From Bradyrhizobium frederickii (GTDB taxonomy: Bacteria > Pseudomonadota > Alphaproteobacteria > Rhizobiales > Xanthobacteraceae): a stretch of DNA of 64,000 nt. The stretch lies in assembly GCF_004570865.1 (NCBI RefSeq), contig NZ_SPQS01000007.1, positions 248,001-312,000 of the forward strand, in the 5' to 3' direction. A program made the translations under genes and the position numbers. Positions 1-8,813 of this stretch are shown here, piece by piece. How positions within the stretch are numbered: the first letter of the stretch is position 1; the number at the start of each line of letters is the position of its first letter. A model generated the notes under the pieces. It saw only the letters and a program-made list of their open reading frames with translations, did not search any database and was not told the origin of the DNA.

Positions 1-61
1 TCCCCAAGTTCCTGGATGCCACAACCGTCCGATTGGTTCGCGAAATCTGCGGGCCACGGGC

Positions 62-1957
62 TCAATCCAGCACGTCGGATCTGAACGGATAACGCTCCAG
101 CGCCGCCCGCAGGGGTGCCGCGCCCGCGCTGGCACGAACTCGAACGACCTGTCCGAAGCGTGGATCTCGCTCGAACGAAAGCTCATCGACGATCGCACCC
201 GCGTTTGCTGCCTGTGCCCTGACCACCTGCTCGATCTCGCGTTGCTGCAGGGCCGGCTTGAAAATCTTGCCGATCCCCGTCAGCGGCAGCGACGGCATGA
301 TCCTTACATGCTTGGGGATTGCCGCCCGCTCAGGGATATGGGTCTCAGCGAAGTTCATCAGTTCGTCATCGCTAACGGCAATACCGGGTTTCGGCTGGAC
401 ATAGGCGACCGGGACCTCGCCAGCGTAGACATCGGGGCTGCCAACCGCCGCCGCCATGGCGACGGCCGGATGCTTGTGGAGGGCATCCTCGATCAGCTTC
501 GGATCGATGTTGTGCCCGCCCCTGATGATCAGCTCCTTGCGCCGGCCGACCAGCCAGAAATAGCCCTGATCATCCTGTCGCCCGAGATCGCCGGTGTTGA
601 GCCAACGTGATCCCTCGATATCGATCCACAGATCCTTGTTGTGCTGCGGATCGAGATAACCCGCGAACACGTTGGGCCCGGCGATGGCGATTGTTCCGAC
701 CTCGTCGACATCAGCCATTCGCAGGAAGCGCCCGCCGTCATCGAGGACAACGACGCGCATCTGCTGGTATGGCAGGCGCAGGCCGATCGACCCGGCGCGG
801 CGTTCACCCTCCGGCGGATTGAGGCAAGAGACGCAAGTGCCCTCGGTCAGCCCATAGCCCTCGACGATCTTGAGGCCGGTCTTCGCTTCGAATGCCTCGA
901 TCAACCTGGCCGGCATCGGCGCCGCGCCGCAGATCGCGTATTCGAGGCTCGAGATGTCGTTGTCGCCGATCGGCGCTTCGAGCAGGGCGGCATAGATCGT
1001 CGGCACACCGGAGAAGGTCGCAATGCGGTAGTGCGCCGCGATCTCCCAGAAGCGCGCGATCAGGTTCTTGCCGCGGTAGCCTTCGGGAGTGGCTAGCAGC
1101 ACATGGTGGCCGTGCATCCACGGCAACAGGCCGGTGGCAAGCTGCGCGTTGACGTGAAACAGCGGCAGGCCGCATAAGTAGGTGCGTGGCTCCTCGCGCT
1201 CGCCGAGCACTTGCGCCGCGGCCCAGGCATCAAAGACCTCGTTGCCGTGCGTACGCACCGCGATCTTCGGCGCGCCTGTCGTGCCGCCCGTGCAGAAGTA
1301 GGATGAGACGGAATGTTCCGCGATCTTCCGCGGCGCGACCAAGCGATCGGCCGGCTGGCCCTGCATCGCCGCGCGGAAATCCACGACCTCGAAATTGACG
1401 TCAGGCACGCTGGCCGCTGCTGCCGCGACCGCCGTCTCCCCGGCGCCGCCAAGGTAAGTCATGAGGTCGACCAGCGCGACCACGCGAAGCTCGGGGAGCG
1501 CCGAGAGGTGCGGCGCAAGCCTGCTCCAAAGCTCGGCGCCGGGACACGGTGCCAGCGTCACCAGTACCCGCGCTTTGGCCGCGCGGAGGATCTCCACGAT
1601 CAGATCAGGCTCGAGCAGCGGATTGACCGCGAGCACCACGCCCGCCGCCTCCCCGCCCCAGATCGTAAAGTGGGTTTCGGGGAGATTCGGCAGCACATAG
1701 GCGACTGGTTGATCGACGCTGACGCCGAAGGCGTGGAGCGCGTTCGCAGCGCGGGTGATCTCCGCGAGGAGCTCCGCATAGGTCCATGTCGAGGCGCGCT
1801 GATAGGTGTCCGCGGTCGGGAAGAACGACAGCGCCTTCCGATCGGGCCAGCGTTTCGCGCTCGCCGAGAACACATCAAAGGTCGTCCGCGGCAAGCCTCG
1901 CGAGGCAAGAGGCTCTGCCTCGATTCTCCGAATGTCGCCAAGGTCTCGTACCGCCAT
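62..1957 (-). CDS. Acyl-CoA synthetase / AMP-dependent CoA ligase
   Basis: Adenylate-forming enzyme that would activate a carboxylic acid to its CoA thioester through an acyl-AMP. Visible motifs are the phosphate loop YFCTGGTTGAPK, the YGLTEG motif, LNTGDLG, the hinge GRRKELIIRGGHNI, and a C-terminal catalytic lysine in PLTGIGKIFKP. The length (631 residues) is full for the family. The ATG at 1957 was chosen because AAAGGCG precedes it; a GTG at 2023 would overlap the upstream gene and has no ribosome site. It follows the dioxygenase gene (stop at 2011) on the same strand, so it is probably the last gene of the aromatic operon and may activate a ring-cleavage product or the starting acid. The substrate cannot be read from the sequence. 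Confidence 0.9.
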   Translation of the reverse strand: MAVRDLGDIRRIEAEPLASRGLPRTTFDVFSASAKRWPDRKALSFFPTADTYQRASTWTYAELLAEITRAANALHAFGVSVDQPVAYVLPNLPETHFTIWGGEAAGVVLAVNPLLEPDLIVEILRAAKARVLVTLAPCPGAELWSRLAPHLSALPELRVVALVDLMTYLGGAGETAVAAAAASVPDVNFEVVDFRAAMQGQPADRLVAPRKIAEHSVSSYFCTGGTTGAPKIAVRTHGNEVFDAWAAAQVLGEREEPRTYLCGLPLFHVNAQLATGLLPWMHGHHVLLATPEGYRGKNLIARFWEIAAHYRIATFSGVPTIYAALLEAPIGDNDISSLEYAICGAAPMPARLIEAFEAKTGLKIVEGYGLTEGTCVSCLNPPEGERRAGSIGLRLPYQQMRVVVLDDGGRFLRMADVDEVGTIAIAGPNVFAGYLDPQHNKDLWIDIEGSRWLNTGDLGRQDDQGYFWLVGRRKELIIRGGHNIDPKLIEDALHKHPAVAMAAAVGSPDVYAGEVPVAYVQPKPGIAVSDDELMNFAETHIPERAAIPKHVRIMPSLPLTGIGKIFKPALQQREIEQVVRAQAANAGAIVDELSFERDPRFGQVVRVRASAGAAPLRAALERYPFRSDVLD

Positions 1958-2010
1958 CGGACGCCTTTCAAGTGTAGTCGTGATGAAATTGCAGAAGGGG
2001 CAAGCCGTAC

Positions 2011-3123
2011 TTACCGTTGCCACTGGCGACCCGGGTTCGCCATGCTGTTCTTGAGCGCTACCAGCAGCTTCACCCGAGCCTTGTCCTTGATCGCGAGTTT
2101 CAGCACCCGCCAGAGCCGTCGCGGTGTCATGCGGGTGTCGATGAAGTCGTCGGGCAGGTCAGGCCCCCACTGGTAGAGGCCGCCACGGTCCATCAGGTGA
2201 TAGCCTGCCGGCTGTGCCGCGTCGAACAGGTCACCGTCGGCGTAGTGCTCGTGCTTCTGGCCCCAAGGGTCGCGCCAATAGTCGAAGATCTGGCTGCCGA
2301 GCAGGTGGCGACCGACGCCCCAAGCATGGCGATAACGCTTGGCCATCAGCACCTGCTGGCCCATCTCCACAGCGTCGAGATCCACAACCTCGAACGCCAC
2401 ATGATCAACGTTCGACTCCATCCCCATAGCGATGAAGATCGTGTGGTGATCGCTTGGCTCGTTGCCGCGATCGAGCCGGGTGAACGAGCCGACCGGCGTG
2501 CCGTCGGCAAGGCACATTACGTCCGACGGGATGAAGCCGAACGTGTCCATATACCAGCGTACACTGCGATTGAAATCGGGCGTCTCCAGCACGAGATGGC
2601 CGAGCTTGGTGACCTGTGGCGGCTCGAGCTTCGGCCGCTGGGTGTCGTTGACGCGCACAGTCTGGCTCGGCGCGTTATGCAGGATCGGCGGGCGGACCGG
2701 CAGCGGCTCGCTTGGGGTGAAGCCGTGGTGAACGTGCACCGCAACGCCTTCCGGATCGCGAAGGTGCACGACCAAGCCGCCTCCCGGTCCGTCGGCCCGC
2801 TCGACGCGGCCGCCGAGCTTCCGGGCCAGGGTATCGAGATCCTCGGGCTTCGGGACCGAAAGCCCGATTCCGAGGAAGCGGGCGTTGCGACCTCGAGTGA
2901 CGCGGTAGATATACGGCACAGGCCCGGTTCCGCGCATGAACACTTCACGCTCGGTCCGGGCGGCACGCTCGAGACCGAAGTCGATGAGGTAGCGCTCCGC
3001 TGTTTCGAGATCTGGCCGCTCGAAGTGCGCGTACATGAGCTGGTTTGCCTTCACGACGGGCGAGGCACTGCGCGGCAGCTCGATGCTGCCGGGGCCACTC
3101 TTGAGCAACGGGTTGGTCGACAT
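2011..3123 (-). CDS. Extradiol ring-cleavage dioxygenase (VOC superfamily)
   Basis: Type I extradiol dioxygenase of 370 residues with two vicinal-oxygen-chelate modules. The C-terminal module carries the expected Fe(II) ligand set: His176 in LGHLVLET, His241 in VDHVAFEV and Glu292 in the KHEHYADGD segment; GRHLLGSQIFDYWRDPWG is typical of the family. It would open a catechol-type ring next to one hydroxyl. RBS AGGAGAACCCGC lies directly before the ATG. The flavin hydroxylase gene is 17 bp upstream, which fits hydroxylation followed by meta cleavage. The catechol used is unknown. Confidence 0.88.
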   Translation of the reverse strand: MSTNPLLKSGPGSIELPRSASPVVKANQLMYAHFERPDLETAERYLIDFGLERAARTEREVFMRGTGPVPYIYRVTRGRNARFLGIGLSVPKPEDLDTLARKLGGRVERADGPGGGLVVHLRDPEGVAVHVHHGFTPSEPLPVRPPILHNAPSQTVRVNDTQRPKLEPPQVTKLGHLVLETPDFNRSVRWYMDTFGFIPSDVMCLADGTPVGSFTRLDRGNEPSDHHTIFIAMGMESNVDHVAFEVVDLDAVEMGQQVLMAKRYRHAWGVGRHLLGSQIFDYWRDPWGQKHEHYADGDLFDAAQPAGYHLMDRGGLYQWGPDLPDDFIDTRMTPRRLWRVLKLAIKDKARVKLLVALKNSMANPGRQWQR

Positions 3124-3140
3124 GCGGGTTCTCCTCGAAC

Positions 3141-4757
3141 TCAGGCCGCGATCGGCGGCGCGGTGACGCCGCGCGCGCGCGCGAACGGGGTGAGAACCGG
3201 CAGATCGCGTCCATGCGGATCGAGCCGGTCAGCGATGAAACGGTCGGGGCGTACGAGCACCGCGCGCACCGCGTGGCGCTTTACCCAGGCATCGAAGGCG
3301 GGATCGTCACAGCGCAGGTCAAGCGTCCGCGGTCTCCCGCTGCCGCCGTTGACGCAAACGAAGCGGACATCGAGCGCATCGAGGATGCCGAGGTCGCGCG
3401 CGGAGAGCATCGTCGCCGGATCGACGCCGATGCCGAGCACCAGCCACTGATGGCACGCCTGAAACCCATCGAGGGGGAACGAGCCGTCCGGCGTCTTGAC
3501 GCTTGGCTGCGGCAGCATCTGGCCGATCAGGGCATCGCTCCCAACCCCGGTCAACGGACTGCGGCCGATCGTCGGTGGCGGTACCACGCCGCCGCGGCCG
3601 ATGAAGTCGCGGAAGGCACGCGACATGTTCAAGCAGGCGAAGATCGCGTCGCGCAGCACGGCAGTGCTGCGGCTCGTTGGCATGATCACCGAGCCGAGCC
3701 GGCGCGACACCTCGACCATCTTGCGCACCACCGGCGCGCGTTCGAGCTCGTAGCTGTCGAGGATCGTCTCAGCCGCGCCCCCCTTGAGCACGGACGCCAG
3801 CTTCCAGGCGAGATTGACCGCGTCCTTCATGCCGCCGTTCATGCCCTGGCCGGCGAATGGCGGCATCAAGTGCGCTGCGTCGCCAGCGAGGAACCCGCGA
3901 TTGTTGCGCCAACGGTCAGCGACTCGAGCGTGGAAAGTGTACACCGCCTTGCGCTCGATCCGGACCTCACGATAGCGCGTGTTGTCGGCGATCAGCGCCA
4001 TGATCCGCCCATCGTTCTTCAGGTCCTCCTCGGTCTCGCCCGGAAGCTGCATGAATTCCCAGCGCACGCGATCACCCACCGCCGGCAATTCCACGCGCGG
4101 ACGGCCCGGGTCGCAGTAAAAGCTGATCTGTTTCACGTCATGCCCTTTCACGAGAGCATCGACCACCAGCCAGCGCTGAGTGTAGGTCGAGCCGATGAGC
4201 CTGGCGCCGAGCAGATCGCGGACCCGACTCGTGCCGCCGTCGCAGCCAACGACGAATTTCGCCCGCAACGTGCTCGCGCCATGGCGGGTTGCGATCGACA
4301 GCGCGGCCTCGTCGCGACTCTGCACCAGGTTGGTGACGGTGTGCCCAAACAGCACCCTGACATTATCGAACCGCGCCAGCCCCCTGAGTAGAGCCCGCTC
4401 GAAATCCGGCTGGTAGAAGGTGCCCAGCGACGAGTGACCGTACAGCCCGCAGGCCGGAGGGTCCGCCTGCATCAGCACGCGACCGCGCGCGTTGAGGTGG
4501 CGAACATGGGGGTTCTGGATGAGTCCGGGCGCGATGTCGTTGAGCAGCCCAATCTGCGAGAAGAGGCGGAGGGTTTCCGCATCGTAGGCGATGGCCCGCG
4601 GCAGACCGAGCAGCCCCTCGTTGGCCTCCAGCACTGCAACCTGCACCCCGGCGAGGCCGAGCAGGTTCGCCACCATCAGCCCAACCGGACCGGCGCCGAC
4701 GACGGCAACCTCAACTTCACGAAGCGGCGCTCGCGCCGCGATGCCTTCCACACCCAT
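3141..4757 (-). CDS. FAD-dependent aromatic monooxygenase (MhpA-like)
   Basis: Class A flavoprotein hydroxylase of about 538 residues. It shows the N-terminal dinucleotide fold VAVVGAGPVGLMVANLL, the DG motif VGCDGGTSRVRDLLG and the second FAD motif FLAGDAAHLMPPFAGQGMNGGMKDAVNLAWKL. The family (for example MhpA, 3-(3-hydroxyphenyl)propionate hydroxylase) adds a hydroxyl ortho to a phenolic hydroxyl using NAD(P)H and O2. The ATG at 4757 is preceded by AGGAAG; the TTG at 4793 is unlikely. First gene of the minus-strand operon, so it should be controlled by the promoter region that holds the palindrome at 4808-4826. Confidence 0.87.
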   Translation of the reverse strand: MGVEGIAARAPLREVEVAVVGAGPVGLMVANLLGLAGVQVAVLEANEGLLGLPRAIAYDAETLRLFSQIGLLNDIAPGLIQNPHVRHLNARGRVLMQADPPACGLYGHSSLGTFYQPDFERALLRGLARFDNVRVLFGHTVTNLVQSRDEAALSIATRHGASTLRAKFVVGCDGGTSRVRDLLGARLIGSTYTQRWLVVDALVKGHDVKQISFYCDPGRPRVELPAVGDRVRWEFMQLPGETEEDLKNDGRIMALIADNTRYREVRIERKAVYTFHARVADRWRNNRGFLAGDAAHLMPPFAGQGMNGGMKDAVNLAWKLASVLKGGAAETILDSYELERAPVVRKMVEVSRRLGSVIMPTSRSTAVLRDAIFACLNMSRAFRDFIGRGGVVPPPTIGRSPLTGVGSDALIGQMLPQPSVKTPDGSFPLDGFQACHQWLVLGIGVDPATMLSARDLGILDALDVRFVCVNGGSGRPRTLDLRCDDPAFDAWVKRHAVRAVLVRPDRFIADRLDPHGRDLPVLTPFARARGVTAPPIAA

Positions 4758-4807
4758 GAGACTTCCTCGCCTGACCGCCGACCGGGTCGACAAATATTTT
4801 TGAACAT

Positions 4808-4826
4808 GATAGTCAAATCGACTAAA
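4808..4826. promoter_or_regulatory. Candidate TetR operator in the divergent hydroxylase/hydrolase promoter
   Basis: The core AGTCAAATCGACT (4811-4823) is an imperfect palindrome between the divergent genes that start at 4757 and 4933. It matches 11 of 13 bases of AGTCAAATTGACC at 6637-6649, in front of the tetR gene of the same cluster. A site shared by the two promoters is what an autoregulated TetR repressor would need. Binding is inferred. Confidence 0.5.
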
Positions 4827-4932
4827 TCGTCAATACGAGATTTCGGCCGGTTCCGGAATGCACGCCAAGCCGCTGTACGGACAGCAAAAATCGCGACCGG
4901 GATCTGGCAACGCAATGGCAATGGAGGAACAA

Positions 4933-5886
4933 GTGGCGACCAATCTGGTGCGTTTCGAAGCAGGTAATGGCCCGCGCTGGGGCGTGATAACGGGGGCGGA
5001 GATCGCTCCCCTCTCGAACGACTATCCGACTACGGCAGCCCTGATCGAACAGGGCGAGGCCGATTGGCGTGCAGCCTGCAGTCGCGGCGCGCGCATCGCC
5101 ATCGCTTCGGTGAAGATCCTGGCGCCGATAACGACGCCGTGCCGGCTGTATTGCCAGGGCGCCAACTACCGCCAGCACATGATCGAATCCGGAATGGATC
5201 CCGACGCCAAGCTGTTCAACATGTTCTTCACCAAGGCCGATGCCTCGGTCTGCCCGAGCGGCGAGAAGGTGGCACGTCCCGCACACGTGAAATTGCTGGA
5301 CTACGAGATCGAGCTCGCGCTGGTATTCCGCCGGCCGATCTCGTCCGCCGTCACGTTAACGCGCGAAACGCTGCCCGACTACGTCTTCGCGATCACCATT
5401 GCCAACGATCTCAGCGCGCGCGATGTGCAGCTACCGCAGACCCAGTTCTTCAAGGGCAAGAGCTACCGCGGCTTCTGCCCGATCGGCCCGTGGCTGACGG
5501 TGCTTGAACGCGAAGAGTTTCCCCGAATCGACGACCTCGCGCTCGAGCTCGACGTCAATGGAGCGCCGCGGCAGCGCGACACCACCGCCAATCTGGTATT
5601 CAAGCCCGCCGAGACGATCTCCGAGTTGTCGACCTTCGCAAACATCGCTCCTGGCGACGTGCTGTTGACCGGCACGCCGAGCGGCTGTGCGCTGCGGGTG
5701 CCGCCGCCGCCGGTACGCCGGCTGCTCCAGCTGCTGCCGGAGCGCGTGCTGTGGAAGCTGTTTCTCAACGGACAGGCGCGGCGGCCACAATATCTCAAGC
5801 CAGGTGATCGGATCACGGCACGGATCCGCAGCCGTGATGGCGCCGTCGATCTCGGCGAACAGGCGACCGAGATCGTCGGGCCATGA
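4933..5886 (+). CDS. Fumarylacetoacetate hydrolase family protein
   Basis: FAH-superfamily hydrolase or decarboxylase, the group that cleaves C-C bonds in products of meta ring cleavage. The segment LLDYEIELALVF supplies two acidic metal ligands, ITIANDLSARDVQ the aspartate, and FFKGKSYRGFCPIGPWL the conserved substrate-binding stretch; LLTGTPSGCALRVPPP follows near the C-terminus. GTG at 4933 was chosen because GGAGG lies 5 nt upstream and the product then starts close to the family's usual N-terminus; in-frame ATGs at 4915 and 4921 and an upstream extension to 4858 are alternatives. It is transcribed divergently from the hydroxylase and completes a plausible hydroxylate, cleave, hydrolyse route. 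Confidence 0.88.
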   Translation: MATNLVRFEAGNGPRWGVITGAEIAPLSNDYPTTAALIEQGEADWRAACSRGARIAIASVKILAPITTPCRLYCQGANYRQHMIESGMDPDAKLFNMFFTKADASVCPSGEKVARPAHVKLLDYEIELALVFRRPISSAVTLTRETLPDYVFAITIANDLSARDVQLPQTQFFKGKSYRGFCPIGPWLTVLEREEFPRIDDLALELDVNGAPRQRDTTANLVFKPAETISELSTFANIAPGDVLLTGTPSGCALRVPPPPVRRLLQLLPERVLWKLFLNGQARRPQYLKPGDRITARIRSRDGAVDLGEQATEIVGP

Positions 5887-5908
5887 GCTTCGGCTAAGGG
5901 ATCTAGGC

Positions 5909-6604
5909 CTAGCTAGAGATCCGCTTCCGCGCTCTGGCGGCCTTCACGGGCAAGCCGGATCGCCCGGCGTCCGCTTGCACCGGCAGGCGAGTCAGAACCG
6001 ACTTTACCTGCCGCGCGTCGAGACCGATCGCCCGCAGAATCGCCGCGATCGCGTCCTCGCGATGGCGCGATGACAAGCGACGCTCGGCAATGGCTGCGAA
6101 CATTTGGAACATGATTCCGACGACGACCTCCAGAGCGAGTTCGGCGCTTATGGCGCTACCCGCAGGCAGGCTCTTCGCGTGCCGCTTGATGTCTTCGAGT
6201 AGACGCCGACGCGCAACCTCTCCGACAGTCGCAGTAGCTACCGCCATCCGCGCCGCCACGCCGGCCCAACCAGGATCGGCGAACGCCCGATCGATGAAGC
6301 AGCTACAGCCGTAGGCGATGCGGAGCGCTGGATCATCGATGGTGAGCCGAATCGGTTGGAGCAGATCGTCGATCGCCTTGACCAACTCGTCGGCTACGGC
6401 AGCCGTCAGTTCACGTAGATCCTTGAAATGAACGTAGAACGTCCCCTTGGCGACCTCGGCTTCCCGCACCACGTCGTCGACCGTGACCGATTCAACCGCC
6501 TGTCGCGCAAACAGGGCACTCGCGGCGGCAACGAGCTGGGCGCGGGTCCTCGCTCGCTTCTCGCGGCCGATTTCCGCACGACGGACTGGATCGACATTGG
6601 CCAT
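5909..6604 (-). CDS. TetR/AcrR family transcriptional regulator
   Basis: 231-residue regulator with an N-terminal TetR helix-turn-helix (ARTRAQLVAAASALFARQAVESVTVDDVVREAEVAKGTFYVHFKDLRELTAAV, written here as family signature spread over residues about 18-70) and a variable ligand-binding C-terminal half. It is convergent with the FAH gene (22 bp apart). A 19-bp near-palindrome lies 30 bp upstream of its ATG, and a related site lies in the promoter of the catabolic genes, so it is probably an autoregulated repressor of this cluster released by an aromatic ligand or CoA ester. The ligand is unknown. No strong ribosome site is seen. Confidence 0.88.
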   Translation of the reverse strand: MANVDPVRRAEIGREKRARTRAQLVAAASALFARQAVESVTVDDVVREAEVAKGTFYVHFKDLRELTAAVADELVKAIDDLLQPIRLTIDDPALRIAYGCSCFIDRAFADPGWAGVAARMAVATATVGEVARRRLLEDIKRHAKSLPAGSAISAELALEVVVGIMFQMFAAIAERRLSSRHREDAIAAILRAIGLDARQVKSVLTRLPVQADAGRSGLPVKAARARKRISS

Positions 6605-6633
6605 GGAGATGCGTCTCGCAGTTCAACTGCTCA

Positions 6634-6652
6634 CTAAGTCAAATTGACCAAG
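6634..6652. promoter_or_regulatory. Candidate TetR autoregulatory operator
   Basis: The 19-bp element CTAAGTCAAATTGACCAAG reads almost the same on both strands (7 of 9 half-site bases pair around the central A). It sits just upstream of the tetR start at 6604 and resembles 4808-4826. Function is inferred from symmetry, position and recurrence. Confidence 0.55.
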
Positions 6653-6744
6653 ACGTCTAGAGCGAAAAGCGACTCGAATTAGGGACGCCATGCCGGGCAA
6701 ACGTCCGCCATCGTTGACGGTTTCGGATGTCGCCTCTTGGCCCA

Positions 6745-6942
6745 TCAGCGAAGTAGCGGCGCACCTCGTCGAGGCCGGCTCCGTGCCGCAATAAGGAGGC
6801 GACCGGCCCTCATGGGGCTTTCAAGTTGCTTGATGGTCTGCGGGATCGAAGGTGGCAGAGGCTGTCCCGCAAGGTCGTCGGGCAGGTCGATCTTGAACCA
6901 GTAGATTCCGTTGCGCCTGAGCAGGTGAAAGACACGCGGCAT
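6745..6942 (-). pseudogene. Truncated N-terminal fragment of a tyrosine integrase
   Basis: A 65-codon frame begins MPRVFHLLRRNGIYWFKIDLPDDL, which resembles the N-terminal segment (DUF6538-like) of many rhizobial phage-type integrases. The similarity fades after about residue 43 and the frame stops; no core-binding or catalytic domain follows. It lies 84 bp outside the left repeat of the mobile element at 7026. It is best read as debris of an earlier insertion at the same place, although a short real gene cannot be excluded. The rest of 6661-7025 shows nothing recognisable. Confidence 0.45.
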
Positions 6943-7025
6943 CCATCGCTTCCCGTAGCACGAAGACGTAGCAAACGAGAAAGCCGAGCCGAGTAGTCGT
7001 AGCGATGTCAGGCAGTTAGGAAGAA

Positions 7026-7043
7026 ATGGCGCTCCCTAGGGGA
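7026..7043. repeat. attL: left 18-bp direct repeat
   Basis: ATGGCGCTCCCTAGGGGA, identical to 18852-18869. Here it lacks the tRNA-like sequence that follows the right copy, as expected for the duplicated 3' end at the distal junction of an island inserted into a tRNA gene. Confidence 0.75.
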
Positions 7044-7137
7044 CTTTAAGTTCCTAGCGAGATCAAACACTTAGGGGATCGTGGGACAGAAAACGGTTCT
7101 ACGGGATCGTTATCGTTTCTTGCTCGACTGTCTCACC

Positions 7138-7162
7138 AGCGGCGCCCAAAAAGGCCGCCGCT
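7138..7162 (+). promoter_or_regulatory. Leader hairpin in front of the helicase gene
   Basis: AGCGGCGCC (7138-7146) pairs with GGCCGCCGCT (7153-7162, one bulge) around a CAAAAA loop. The hairpin ends directly before the ribosome site GAGGG of the helicase gene at 7179, so it would form in the mRNA leader and could affect translation or messenger stability. Function is inferred from position only. Confidence 0.35.
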
Positions 7163-7178
7163 AGAGGGTAAAATCGAC

Positions 7179-8813
7179 ATGACTGAGACTGAGAACGGTG
7201 GCCTCGCCGAGGCCGCCGCAACACCCGTTCGCGCCAAGCGCGGTCGAGACTTTGACGATATGCTCCGAGAAGATGGCCATGATGCTGTCCTCGCGGCTAT
7301 CGAGTTCGACGACGACACCCCGCCGCACGAACGCATTGCCGGGTGGATCGACTCTGACGACGTCGGCGCCGCCCCGGACGGGCAGCAAAGCGACGTTGGG
7401 GCGCCCGTGGATGCGCCAAAAGCATCCCCCCGATCTTGGGGGTTCGATGTTGAGAAAATCAACCGTAGCTATGCGCTGGCCATTTGGGGCGGCAAGGCGC
7501 TGGTGGTGAATGAGCAACCGCACGGCCCACTGAACGACCGGGTGCGGCTGATGTCCTTCGAATCGATGAACTCATGGTTTGCCAACCGGCAAACCGAGGT
7601 TGTGGGAACGGATGGCAAGATCAAGTCGGTGACCTGGGCAAAGGCTTGGCACCAACACCCAGATCGCCGGCAATATGACGGGGTGGAGTTTTTCCCCAAT
7701 CCGGACGGTGCCGCAAGCACACCCAACTATCTCAACCTCTGGCGCGGATTCAGCGTCGCCCCGTCACCGGAAGGCCACTGCGGGCGATTTCTGGACCATC
7801 TCCGCGTCAATGTTTGCCGAGATAACGAGGAATATTACCGGTACCTCCTCGGCTGGATGGCTCACCTTGTGCAACGACCGCGAGAGCGACCGGGTATCGC
7901 CTTGGTAATGCGCGGTCGGAAGGGTACCGGTAAGACCGTTGTCGGCGAGGTATTGGGGTCACTGTTCGCGCCGCACTATTTCCCGGTGGATGATGCGAGG
8001 TATCTCACGGGACAATTCAACGCCCACATGGCGAGTTGCTTGCTGTTGCAGGCCGATGAAGCGATGTGGGCGGGCGACAAAGCCGCCGAGGGCAGGCTTA
8101 AAGGCTTGCTGACTTCGCGAATCCAAATGATCGAGTCGAAGGGCGTCGATCCGATCAGAATGGAAAACCGGGTACGCGTCATCATGACGTCAAACGAAGA
8201 TTGGGTTGTTCCTGCAACCGGGGACGAGCGGCGATTTTTCGTGCTCGACGTTGGTTCCTACGCCGAGCAGAACAACGAATACTTCGCAGAGATGTACGAG
8301 GAATTGGACTCGGGCGGTCGTGAAAAGCTGCTCGACGAGCTTTTGTCGTTCGATCTCAGCAAGTTCAACATCTGGCGCATTCCGCAAACAAAGGCACTGC
8401 TCGATCAAAAGCTGAGGTCGCTCGATCCAATCGACGACTTCGTGTTCAATCGGCTTTGGGCGGGATCATGGCTCCACGGTGACGACGCGTGGCGCGGCAC
8501 CGTTGTTAGGGATGACCTGTACGCCGAGTATCTGAAAGATGCTTCTCGCATGGGCATTGGCCGCAAGCGTAGCAGCGCTGATTTCGGCAAGCGGCTTAAG
8601 AAACTTATTCCCGGCATCGGGGATATTCGCCCCTCTGTTGAAAGGGAGCCCGGCGTTGTCAAACGAACGTGGTGCTATTCGATGCCTTCTCTTGACGAAT
8701 GTCGAAACGCATTCGATAAGTGCGTCGGCCAACCGATCGATTGGCCGGCGCTCCCGCCGGGAGAGGGCGAGCGAGCGCACTACGCATGTCCGGATAACGA
8801 TGCTCCGGTCTAG
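7179..8813 (+). CDS. SF3-type phage/satellite replication helicase (DUF5906-like)
   Basis: 544-residue protein related to P4-type primase-helicases. Walker A is GRKGTGKT at residues 246-253, Walker B lies in CLLLQADEAMW, and the SF3 sensor/arginine region is SNEDWVVPATGDERRFFVLDV. The N-terminal 100 residues are acidic and low in complexity, and no toprim or other primase catalytic domain is visible, so it appears to be the helicase part only; P4 alpha is larger (about 780 residues). RBS GAGGG precedes the ATG. It is the first gene inside attL and ends next to the iteron array at 8808-9060, so it probably drives replication of the excised element. Confidence 0.8.
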   Translation: MTETENGGLAEAAATPVRAKRGRDFDDMLREDGHDAVLAAIEFDDDTPPHERIAGWIDSDDVGAAPDGQQSDVGAPVDAPKASPRSWGFDVEKINRSYALAIWGGKALVVNEQPHGPLNDRVRLMSFESMNSWFANRQTEVVGTDGKIKSVTWAKAWHQHPDRRQYDGVEFFPNPDGAASTPNYLNLWRGFSVAPSPEGHCGRFLDHLRVNVCRDNEEYYRYLLGWMAHLVQRPRERPGIALVMRGRKGTGKTVVGEVLGSLFAPHYFPVDDARYLTGQFNAHMASCLLLQADEAMWAGDKAAEGRLKGLLTSRIQMIESKGVDPIRMENRVRVIMTSNEDWVVPATGDERRFFVLDVGSYAEQNNEYFAEMYEELDSGGREKLLDELLSFDLSKFNIWRIPQTKALLDQKLRSLDPIDDFVFNRLWAGSWLHGDDAWRGTVVRDDLYAEYLKDASRMGIGRKRSSADFGKRLKKLIPGIGDIRPSVEREPGVVKRTWCYSMPSLDECRNAFDKCVGQPIDWPALPPGEGERAHYACPDNDAPV

